Assembly (NCBI GenBank): GCA_027016475.1
Contig: JALUTL010000120.1
Coordinates: forward strand, 1 to 5,370
DNA from: Candidatus Heimdallarchaeota archaeon
Lineage (GTDB): Archaea > Asgardarchaeota > Heimdallarchaeia > Heimdallarchaeales > Kariarchaeaceae
Reading direction: 5' to 3'
Length of the DNA stretch: 5,370 nucleotides
The notes below the pieces were generated by a model, which did no database searches, was not told where the DNA came from, and was given only the letters and a program-made list of their open reading frames with translations. The first letter of the stretch is position 1. Every line of letters begins with the position of its first letter. The position numbers were made by a program, and so were the translations under genes. This document shows, piece after piece, positions 1-5,370 of the stretch.

Positions 1-307
1 ACCTAAAGTGAAAAGTATTGGCATCATAATCAAAACGGAAATTAAATTCATTCAACAATCTTTTTTTCTCTGTTTCAGTAAGAAGAGAAAAAATATGATC
101 TAAGATTTGATTTGCCCCTTTGGATTCTGTCAATTCTAGCATGATAATAGGTTCACCATATTGTCCGATCAAACTAGTTTTTTTGAATTTCAGATTCTGC
201 CCTTTAAATTGATTGGGTAGACATTGAATCACCGCTGTTTTTACCTTCTGTTCATCTTCTGTTGCATATTTTATTACAGACAGCTTAATTTTGTCAAGGG
301 AAACCAA
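1..307 (-). CDS. RNA-binding / predicted exosome-subunit family protein (COG1325-like), 5' part only
   Basis: The minus strand reads open from a TTG at 307 to the window edge, giving 102 residues starting MVSLDKIKLSVIKYATEDE; the 3' end lies outside. The pattern I recognise is that of the archaeal COG1325/PF01877 family: an early ATEDE-x-KV segment (residues 15-22), a central GQYGEPIIMLEL segment (48-59) where relatives carry G-x-x-GNPI, and a C-terminal FRFDYDANTFHFR segment (90-102) that in relatives leads into a conserved R-F-D-K-Q. The family is small (about 140-150 residues), predicted to bind RNA and linked by gene context to the archaeal exosome; no enzymatic role is known. The start is set by GGTGAT at 316-311, three bases before TTG, which matches the archaeal anti-SD. 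An upstream TTG at 337 is in frame but lacks such a site. A TATA-like TTTATT sits at 346-341. The gene lies 55 bp downstream of the amidohydrolase on the same strand. Confidence 0.8.
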   Translation of the reverse strand, partial: MVSLDKIKLSVIKYATEDEQKVKTAVIQCLPNQFKGQNLKFKKTSLIGQYGEPIIMLELTESKGANQILDHIFSLLTETEKKRLLNEFNFRFDYDANTFHFR

Positions 308-310
308 TCT

Positions 311-316
311 ATCACC
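311..316 (-). promoter_or_regulatory. Shine-Dalgarno site GGTGAT deciding the TTG start
   Basis: On the minus strand GGTGAT is followed by AGA and then the TTG at 307. It matches the GGTGATC portion complementary to the archaeal 16S rRNA 3' end, and it selects the TTG at 307 over the one at 337. Confidence 0.55.
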
Positions 317-340
317 AAAATCACATCTCAGATACAACGA

Positions 341-346
341 AATAAA
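341..346 (-). promoter_or_regulatory. Possible TATA box of the RNA-binding gene
   Basis: TTTATT lies in the 55-bp gap after the amidohydrolase stop. Using the 29-base TATA-to-start spacing seen at 1585, transcription would begin near 317, just before the Shine-Dalgarno, giving a leader of about 10 bases. Readthrough from the amidohydrolase is equally possible, so this is tentative. Confidence 0.35.
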
Positions 347-362
347 GATTCACATGCCGGTT

Positions 363-1556
363 TTAATCATCTGAATTAAGAAAATCAATGGCCGCTTCCG
401 CAAGTATTGCCGCACCCATAGGAAGTGCCTCTTCGTCAAAATCAAAATGGTTACTGTGGTTGCCATGGATAAAACCTTTTTCCTTGTTTCCTGCAAACAG
501 CCAGAACATGGCAACTGGGATTTTGCCTCCCAATGAAAATTCAAAAAAGTCTTCAGCTCCCATGATAGCGCCCGTATCAATGATGTTGTTTGGAGAGTAC
601 AGTTTTGAGACCGCCTTTCTTACTGAATCGTTGACTCTTTTGTCATTGATGCCAACGTCATATCCAGTAACCAGTTCTACTACTGCATCGCCGCCATATG
701 TTTTTGCAACTTGCTTTATGAATTCAGGGATGGTTTGATGTAATTTCTGCCGAACTTCTCGACTGTGAGTTCGCAATGTACCTTCCAATCTGCATGTTTC
801 ACTGATAACATTTTGCCGTTCACCACCTACAACTTTGCCCCATGTAAATACAACATGGTCAACCGGGTCAACTGTTCGGGTAAGAAAGCCCTGTATGCCT
901 ACGATCACATTGCCCGCAATAAAAATTGGATCAACAGCGTTGTGAGGTGCGCTTCCATGACCTCCCTTTCCTTTTATGGTGACATAGAATTCATCGGCAG
1001 AAGCAGTCAGCAATCCATCAGTTATGCCAATCAAGCCCTTTTCAAGTTCTGCCGTCACATGCAATGCCAAGGCGGCATCTATCTCAGGAGCATCAGGTGA
1101 ACCAATGACACCTTCTTCAATCATCGGCTTTGCACCACCAGGTCCTTCTTCAGCAGGTTGGAAAACTAGCAACACCTTGCCCTTAAATTCGCTCTTGTGC
1201 TTCAGCAAAAGTTCGGCGGCTCCAAGCAATGCTGCAACGTGACCATCATGGCCACACGCATGTGAAAATCCCTCATTCCTTGATTTATATGGTACATCAT
1301 TTGCTTCTGTCACAGGTAAAGCATCAATGTCTGCTCGTAGCAAGATGGTTTTGCTGTCACCCCTCTCCCCTACGATTTCTGCAACAACACCAGTCTTTGC
1401 GACTACCTTAGGGGAAAGCCCCAATTCCTTTAATCTTTCTTGAATGTATTTGGAGGTCTCAAATTCTTCGAAGCCCGGTTCAGGATGCATATGAACAAAT
1501 CTTCGATATTCTATGAGCTTTTGTGCCAGCATTTCAGCCTCGTCTCGTAATGACAT
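363..1556 (-). CDS. M20D-family metallo-amidohydrolase / carboxypeptidase
   Basis: A 397-residue zinc-type hydrolase of the M20D group, which cleaves amide bonds of N-acyl amino acids, hippurate-like compounds, amino-acid conjugates or peptides; archaeal members include the Sulfolobus carboxypeptidase CpsA. Numbering from the ATG at 1556: RADIDALP at 74-81; HACGHDGH at 99-106 with metal ligands C101 and H103; QPAEEG at 133-138 with E136 (general base) and E137 (metal ligand); H166 in LALH; GKGGHGSAPH at 196-205 in the lid/dimerisation domain (about 183-292); MGAEDF at 332-337; and the C-terminal metal-ligand histidine H367 in HSNHFDFDEEAL, where relatives usually have HSP. Length is normal for the family and there is no signal peptide or membrane helix, so it is cytosolic. 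A TTG five codons upstream (1571) also fits the frame, but the ATG is preferred: AAAGGG precedes it by six bases and a TATA box lies 29 bases upstream. The exact substrate cannot be read from sequence. Confidence 0.95.
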   Translation of the reverse strand: MSLRDEAEMLAQKLIEYRRFVHMHPEPGFEEFETSKYIQERLKELGLSPKVVAKTGVVAEIVGERGDSKTILLRADIDALPVTEANDVPYKSRNEGFSHACGHDGHVAALLGAAELLLKHKSEFKGKVLLVFQPAEEGPGGAKPMIEEGVIGSPDAPEIDAALALHVTAELEKGLIGITDGLLTASADEFYVTIKGKGGHGSAPHNAVDPIFIAGNVIVGIQGFLTRTVDPVDHVVFTWGKVVGGERQNVISETCRLEGTLRTHSREVRQKLHQTIPEFIKQVAKTYGGDAVVELVTGYDVGINDKRVNDSVRKAVSKLYSPNNIIDTGAIMGAEDFFEFSLGGKIPVAMFWLFAGNKEKGFIHGNHSNHFDFDEEALPMGAAILAEAAIDFLNSDD

Positions 1557-1579
1557 GTATTGCCCTTTCAAGGATACTT

Positions 1580-1591
1580 GATAAATGGTTC
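1580..1591 (-). promoter_or_regulatory. Archaeal BRE/TATA promoter of the amidohydrolase
   Basis: The minus strand reads GAACCATTTATC. TTTATC (1585-1580) is a TATA-like box preceded by an A/G-rich BRE. Its first T is 29 bases before the A of the ATG at 1556, the distance expected between an archaeal TATA box and the transcription start, so the mRNA is predicted to be leaderless or nearly so. Confidence 0.55.
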
Positions 1592-1642
1592 TTTCGGACT
1601 AACAACATTATGGAGATTCAGCTGTAGAATAAAACATGGAGA

Positions 1643-1656
1643 GTTCCAAATGGAAC
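1643..1656. promoter_or_regulatory. Perfect 6-bp inverted repeat GTTCCA-AA-TGGAAC (candidate operator)
   Basis: The arms GTTCCA and TGGAAC are exact reverse complements around two A residues. The site lies in the divergent intergenic region, 58 bp upstream of the amidohydrolase TATA box and 44 bp upstream of the plus-strand TATA box. A dimeric regulator site is the natural reading, but the regulator is unknown and chance is not excluded. Confidence 0.4.
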
Positions 1657-1676
1657 ATTGTGAAAACTAACACAAT
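1657..1676. promoter_or_regulatory. Inverted repeat ATTGTG-N8-CACAAT (candidate operator)
   Basis: Exact 6-bp arms at 1657-1662 and 1671-1676 flank the spacer AAAACTAA, a layout typical of sites bound by a helix-turn-helix dimer. It abuts the preceding inverted repeat with no gap and ends 18 bp before the BRE of the plus-strand gene, so an activator or repressor of that gene is the most direct hypothesis. Confidence 0.42.
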
Positions 1677-1693
1677 CTATCCATTCCAATTAT

Positions 1694-1707
1694 GAAACCT
1701 TTAATTT
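1694..1707 (+). promoter_or_regulatory. Archaeal BRE/TATA promoter of the small three-repeat gene
   Basis: GAAACC followed by TTTAATTT closely resembles the archaeal BRE-TATA consensus. The first T (1700) is 29 bases before a GTG at 1729, but only 14 before the ATG at 1714. If this box is used, transcription starts near 1729, which bears on the true start codon. Confidence 0.55.
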
Positions 1708-1713
1708 GGATTT

Positions 1714-2046
1714 ATGGAATCCATAGTTGTGAGTCTGCTGTTCCAAAAGGCGTGGGAAGAATTGAAACAAACAGCGTTGGAAGACAACCAGTTAACTGAA
1801 GAAGAGATGAAGGTTATAGAGAAGGTCATGGAAGGATTAGAAAGATATTACATTCTTCTCACAAAAATTCAGGAACAAGGGATGGTCGACGAAGGGGACA
1901 AGCATTTCCTGTTCAGAACGAGGCAACAGATATGGGAGAATGCAATGCAAGCAATTCTTGATGATGAGTTTGTCAGTGATGATGAACATAAACTCATATT
2001 AAAAGTCGGACAGATTATGCTTGAACTCGAAGGGGAGGAGTATTGA
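1714..2046 (+). CDS. Small acidic helical protein with three internal repeats, unknown function
   Basis: 110 residues (ATG at 1714), acidic, no membrane helix or signal peptide; I do not recognise the family. It is built from three diverged copies of an acidic turn followed by a helix: LEDNQLTEEEMKVI (22-35), QEQGMVDEGDKHFL (53-66) and LDDEFVSDDEHKLI (82-95). Copies 1 and 3 also align upstream (AWEELKQTA with IWENAMQAI), about 10 identities in 31 positions, so duplication is convincing. The D-x-x-ϕ-[TSD]-x-x-E turn resembles repeats in TerB-like or EF-hand-like helical proteins; that is resemblance only. An in-frame GTG at 1729 is a serious alternative start (105 residues): it sits 29 bases after a good TATA box, whereas the ATG has only a weak GGA three bases upstream. 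The gene is divergent from the amidohydrolase and its last 32 bp overlap the 3' end of the opposite-strand membrane gene. Confidence 0.8.
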   Translation: MESIVVSLLFQKAWEELKQTALEDNQLTEEEMKVIEKVMEGLERYYILLTKIQEQGMVDEGDKHFLFRTRQQIWENAMQAILDDEFVSDDEHKLILKVGQIMLELEGEEY

Positions 2047-2452
2047 AGCGTCGTTTTCCGATTCCCTTACCCATCAAGCCAGCAACAAATCCCACTATCC
2101 ATAACATTAATCGTGAACTCACATGGGTCGCATCATAGTTTTCAAATATTGGAGAATTGTAGCCGACCAACTGGAAAGAAAAAAGGCTGAAAAGCTCACC
2201 CAATGCAAGTATTGCAACAATATGCACGATGCGTGATTCAGGATCAGACAACATTACAAGAAAAATAGTCTCAATGAACATGGCAAATCCAATTATTGTC
2301 ACAAAAAGAGTAACAGATTGGGTTTCTGGTGCGAAAAGCAATCCTGAAACCTCAAATACAAATGAGAGAAGCAAGAAGACAGCAAAGTTCCCTATAATGA
2401 TAATCATTTTTTTTATTTGGAGAGGGCTCAACACACTAATCCAACTATACAA
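2015..2452 (-). CDS. Small integral membrane protein with four predicted helices, unknown function
   Basis: 145 residues from the TTG at 2452, or 130 from the ATG at 2407. From the TTG, hydrophobic segments lie at about 16-40 (starts MIIIIGNFAVFLLL), 47-69, 74-96 and 112-128, followed by a basic tail (KGIGKRRF), consistent with four membrane helices and a cytoplasmic C-terminus. The loop between helices 3 and 4 is polar (about 97-111) and could face outside. I recognise no family or catalytic motif. Start choice is uncertain: the TTG lies 26 bases after TTTATC at 2478-2473, close to the leaderless spacing, and yields a KK pair before helix 1; the ATG has no Shine-Dalgarno and begins inside helix 1; a GTG at 2434 is also possible. 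It follows the HEAT-repeat membrane gene by 39-84 bp on the same strand, suggesting linked function. Its 3' end overlaps the convergent plus-strand gene by 32 bp. Confidence 0.75.
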   Translation of the reverse strand: MYSWISVLSPLQIKKMIIIIGNFAVFLLLSFVFEVSGLLFAPETQSVTLFVTIIGFAMFIETIFLVMLSDPESRIVHIVAILALGELFSLFSFQLVGYNSPIFENYDATHVSSRLMLWIVGFVAGLMGKGIGKRRFNTPPLRVQA

Positions 2453-2472
2453 CTTTCCCTTATGGCTTTTTT

Positions 2473-2484
2473 GATAAAGAAAAA
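2473..2484 (-). terminator. T-rich stretch after the HEAT gene: possible terminator, overlapping a TATA-like box
   Basis: Just after the HEAT gene's TGA (2494-2492) the minus strand reads TTTTTCTTTATC. Archaeal RNA polymerase can stop at oligo-T without a hairpin, so TTTTTCTTT may end the long transcript. The same stretch holds TTTATC (2478-2473), a TATA-like box that could start a separate transcript for the small membrane gene. Both readings are tentative, and they decide whether the two genes form one operon. Confidence 0.35.
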
Positions 2485-2491
2485 TTCATAT

Positions 2492-5356
2492 TCAGATTTT
2501 TATCCGGCCGGCTTCTCTTTTGTAATAAACGGGTGGTTTGGCTCGAATTCTACATTCCTCCAAAAATTCAAGAAGAGCAGGATCCTTTTCCTGTTTCGTT
2601 TGGGCTTTTTCAATTGCTTTCCGAATACGATCAGATTTTGGATGGTTGGGGATTGCTTCGGCAACAATGACCAAAATCTCATAGGCATCCTTTCTGATTG
2701 TTGAAAATGAGTTGTTCGCGGCCTTGAGGCATGCGTTTATGATGTTATCCAAGGCGGAATCTACTGATTTTGGAATGTGTTTCATGGTTTCTATTCTACC
2801 CATAGCGGTTTTTACTACTTTTTTGGCAACAAAACGAGACGACGTGTCTTCTTCTTCCAAAACACCGTGAATTTCCAAAAGGATTTCATCAATCAATTCA
2901 ATGTCCCTTTCTGCAAGTGTACCCATAATATGTATCGCAGACTGCCTTAATTGGCTCTCTTTAGCCTTCATGAATTTCTTTGCAATTGAGAAAATGTCCT
3001 TCGATTTTGACCGATCTTTTTCCAAAAGTCGATCAATGTGGTCAAGTGCAATTTCTCTTACATGGCTGTTGGGATCCTTCAGGGCGGATTTAAGAAGTTC
3101 AATTCCTGATTCCATGTATTCTGGATTGCCCAAGGAAATTTCAAAGAGGGAGCTATATGCCTCCATCCTGACATGCCAAAGGTCTGCATAGAGAAATTGG
3201 TTCAGTTTCTTGAAAATTTGATTGGAAAGGTTCAAACTTGTTTTTCCTATAGTGCCATATATCTCAATTACCTTGATAAGGACAAAATCGTCAGAGTGAT
3301 TTTCTAGTTTTGACACCAACCGAAATGCAGGCCCTATCAGATCAGTATCCATGTCAATTAAAACATTCAAAAGATCCAGGCTCCGTTCAATTACCACAAT
3401 ACTGTTGGCTTTAATGTTTCGTTCTACGACAAAGAACAGATCATCGATGGCATTCGGCTTTGAAAATGCGACTTTCTGCAAAATATCTAGTGACCGCTCT
3501 TTTATTGAATGAGAAAAGTTACCAGATGCAAATTTGTATGCATATTCGTAAGCAGTTGAACTAAAGTCGCTGTCGAGCTTAACGATTCTGTCGAGAATGC
3601 TCAGGCATGGAAGAATGAATTCCTCAGTAGGTTCACTGTCCAACAGGGATTGAACCATTGCATGAATGATTTGCAAATTTTCTGTGGGGTGTTTGATAGA
3701 ATTTGCCAGTCCAGTCAAGGCCAAGATCTTGATTTCATCCACTGGGTCTTTAACCGCACCCAACAAAAGGTTTTGAATTGTCTCCTCGTCCCCCACAAAC
3801 TCTGCAAGTTTTGAAATTGCTTGGGTTGCCACCAGTCTATGCTGATCATCAGGCTTTTGCAGTTCAGTATGAAGTGAATCGAGCAAATCTTCAATTAAAT
3901 TCGGCCTTGCCCGTATAACTTGGCGGATTCCTTCAATGACAGTTTCCTGTTGGGAAGGTGTATTCTCATCCTCAAACAGTTGTACAATAAGCGTCGTAAT
4001 TATCATCTTGCCGACAGTTGCGTCATCTCTCGATGCAATGTTCAGGAACTGCATAACCTGTTCATTTTGTCCACCGGATCTCCTCATGATGATTCGAATC
4101 ATCATTGAAACAATTGCCCCCCTGATCTCCTTACGCTCCTTCATCAATTCCTGCATTGCGCGGTTTGCTTCCCACGCAACTGCAATGTCTTGATCAAACA
4201 ATTTGCTCATGATCAGATGTAGACCGTCCAGCGTATCTTTATCACCCAAAAATCGCATATACAACCTCAATGCACGAGTTGCATAAAGCTTCACCCCTGA
4301 AGATGAATCCTCTATTGCATCAATGACCATCCGATAGAAGTCTTCATCCTTGGATTTCAAACTCTGAACAGCGGACAACAATGCCTGTGAAGAGGCAATT
4401 CGAACTTTTTCACGTGGGGAAGCAATTGTCTCCTGAATTATTCGCTTGAACAACTGCAGGGCTTTTGGATCTTTTACAAATTCTTTTCGGGCCAGTTCAA
4501 GCATTGCGATCAGGGCTTTGTCACTTTCAAGCTTTTCAAAAAGTGAAAGCCATCCTTCCACATCCTCATAGAATTCGGGAGCAGTCCAGACGAGACGGCG
4601 TTCTGCTGACCCAGGAGGGTTTCTTACGATGAAAATAGCAGAAAACAAAACAATAAGATTCTGGACTACCAAAAATATCACCACTAACCTAGGATGCCTG
4701 TTTAGTCCAAAGGTTCCAAATACACTTGCAGATTGCAAATTAGGGTCGAGGTTGACATACACTTCCAGAATGCTAGCCAATACCACCCCCAACAAGACGA
4801 ATATTGGAAGGAAAAAGCTCAAAGTAGTGATTTTGAAACCACTTTCATTCCACACGGCCAACATTTCTTTCAAGGCACCCCGGCCTTTGTTAAGCAACGA
4901 TAGGATAAGCAAAAGACCAAGGGCGGTAGTTCCGCTTTGGAGTATATTTAACCCGAATATTTCACCCAAGTTTAACAGCACAAAGAAAAATGTCGTAATC
5001 AGTGCCTGAATTGCAAAGAGGACAATTAGCATGCGACCCAATTCTATGTTGGGTATGAGCCGGATATCGCCATCTTCAGCAGTAAATGAAATTTTTGGCC
5101 CACCCAATTGCCGAAAATCCTTAAACGCCCTGGATGACCGAAGAAGCTTCAACGCAAGAAGGTCTTCGCCCAAACCCGTTCCCGCCAAAGCCCCCACATT
5201 AATTAGGGGAAGCATTAAAGCCCAAAGAAGCAAGGCCGTAATGAAGCTTGTGTCCAAAAATCTCATAAGCAATACTATTGGAACTACATAAAGCAAAAGG
5301 TATGCAATGATTGTCGCCAGCCATTCAGAATGCAGTTTTTTGGAAAACATTTCCAT
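2492..5356 (-). CDS. Polytopic membrane protein with large cytosolic HEAT-repeat domain, unknown function
   Basis: 954 residues in two parts. Residues 1-245 hold six predicted membrane helices (about 12-33, 38-62, 106-131, 139-156, 178-201, 223-244) with a soluble loop at 66-104; an even helix number puts both ends in the cytosol. Residues 255-930 are alpha-helical repeats of 36-41 residues with the HEAT signature D-x-x-x-x-V-R-x-x-A-x-x-x-L. Clear units begin near 313 (SPREKVRIASSQALLSAV), 350, 388, 501, 537, 573, 614, 650, 687, 723, 761 (DPNSHVREIALDHIDRLL), 798, 836 and 881, with a degenerate one near 443, about 15 in all. HEAT solenoids bind proteins, so a membrane-anchored scaffold or receptor is the natural inference; no enzyme motif is visible. 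The C-terminal tail is basic (KREAGRIKI). The chosen start is MEMFSKK at 5356; the frame remains open for the 14 bases to the edge, so a longer protein is possible, and M3 (5350) is an alternative. A four-helix membrane gene follows on the same strand. Confidence 0.88.
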   Translation of the reverse strand: MEMFSKKLHSEWLATIIAYLLLYVVPIVLLMRFLDTSFITALLLWALMLPLINVGALAGTGLGEDLLALKLLRSSRAFKDFRQLGGPKISFTAEDGDIRLIPNIELGRMLIVLFAIQALITTFFFVLLNLGEIFGLNILQSGTTALGLLLILSLLNKGRGALKEMLAVWNESGFKITTLSFFLPIFVLLGVVLASILEVYVNLDPNLQSASVFGTFGLNRHPRLVVIFLVVQNLIVLFSAIFIVRNPPGSAERRLVWTAPEFYEDVEGWLSLFEKLESDKALIAMLELARKEFVKDPKALQLFKRIIQETIASPREKVRIASSQALLSAVQSLKSKDEDFYRMVIDAIEDSSSGVKLYATRALRLYMRFLGDKDTLDGLHLIMSKLFDQDIAVAWEANRAMQELMKERKEIRGAIVSMMIRIIMRRSGGQNEQVMQFLNIASRDDATVGKMIITTLIVQLFEDENTPSQQETVIEGIRQVIRARPNLIEDLLDSLHTELQKPDDQHRLVATQAISKLAEFVGDEETIQNLLLGAVKDPVDEIKILALTGLANSIKHPTENLQIIHAMVQSLLDSEPTEEFILPCLSILDRIVKLDSDFSSTAYEYAYKFASGNFSHSIKERSLDILQKVAFSKPNAIDDLFFVVERNIKANSIVVIERSLDLLNVLIDMDTDLIGPAFRLVSKLENHSDDFVLIKVIEIYGTIGKTSLNLSNQIFKKLNQFLYADLWHVRMEAYSSLFEISLGNPEYMESGIELLKSALKDPNSHVREIALDHIDRLLEKDRSKSKDIFSIAKKFMKAKESQLRQSAIHIMGTLAERDIELIDEILLEIHGVLEEEDTSSRFVAKKVVKTAMGRIETMKHIPKSVDSALDNIINACLKAANNSFSTIRKDAYEILVIVAEAIPNHPKSDRIRKAIEKAQTKQEKDPALLEFLEECRIRAKPPVYYKREAGRIKI

Positions 5357-5370
5357 GAACTGCTCAATGA

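Noticed and set aside
388..1411. Several plus-strand open frames of 60-116 codons opposite the amidohydrolase
   Set aside because: They are antisense shadows of a complete, motif-bearing M20D gene; their translations show no domain-like pattern and no promoter or ribosome site.
1557..1571. TTG at 1571 as start of the amidohydrolase
   Set aside because: It is only 14 bases from the TATA box's first T, and AAAGGG sits correctly for the ATG at 1556; the extra five residues are not needed by the fold.
1598..1675. Direct repeat ACTAACA at 1598-1604 and 1666-1672
   Set aside because: Only seven bases with loose similarity beyond; one copy lies in the spacer of the better-supported inverted repeat, so chance is likely.
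2480..2501. AAAAAT...ATTTTT inverted repeat around the HEAT stop codon
   Set aside because: An all-A/T six-base stem with a ten-base loop is too weak for a convincing hairpin; the T-rich run alone is the better terminator argument.
2504..2511. CCGGCCGG palindrome
   Set aside because: It falls within codons for the E-A-G-R residues near the HEAT C-terminus and is explained by codon use; no partner sites seen.
2417..5291. Plus-strand open frames (for example 2901-3191, 3936-4193, 4629-5009) opposite the HEAT gene
   Set aside because: Low-complexity translations without motifs, lying opposite a long, periodic and clearly coding repeat protein.
1..5370. tRNA, rRNA, CRISPR array, insertion sequence or integration site
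   Set aside because: No cloverleaf-like segment, regularly spaced repeats, transposase motif or terminal inverted repeats were seen on either strand.

Overview
The window looks like archaeal chromosome. The clearest sign is a truncated gene at the left edge that matches the archaeal RNA-binding/predicted exosome-subunit family (COG1325, Pfam RNA_binding PF01877). Promoter architecture agrees: purine-rich BRE plus TTTAWY-type TATA boxes, with little or no 5' leader, and one GGTGAT Shine-Dalgarno. The moderately AT-rich sequence and the large HEAT-repeat membrane protein would fit Nitrososphaeria (Thaumarchaeota), but that rank is inference.

Layout. (1) 1-307, minus strand: 5' part of the COG1325-type gene, running off the left edge, with a TTG start. 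(2) 363-1556, minus: complete M20D metallo-amidohydrolase/carboxypeptidase with all motifs intact. (3) 1557-1713: divergent intergenic region with a promoter for each flanking gene and two adjacent inverted repeats. (4) 1714-2046, plus: small acidic helical protein made of three diverged copies of an acidic-loop/helix motif. (5) 2015-2452, minus: four-helix membrane protein, overlapping the 3' end of the previous gene tail-to-tail by 32 bp. (6) 2492-5356, minus: 954-residue protein with six predicted membrane helices followed by about 15 HEAT-type repeats; its reading frame stays open to the right edge.

How the genes relate. The HEAT membrane protein and the small four-helix protein are co-directional and 39-84 bp apart (depending on the small gene's start), so they may be one membrane-associated unit, although a T-rich stretch and a TATA-like box lie between them. 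The amidohydrolase and the RNA-binding gene are also co-directional, 55 bp apart, but look functionally unrelated. I saw no mobile elements, CRISPR, tRNA or rRNA. The unrecognised parts (HEAT/6-TM protein, its 4-TM neighbour and the three-repeat small protein) are where any new biology would lie; the sequence alone does not show that they form one system.
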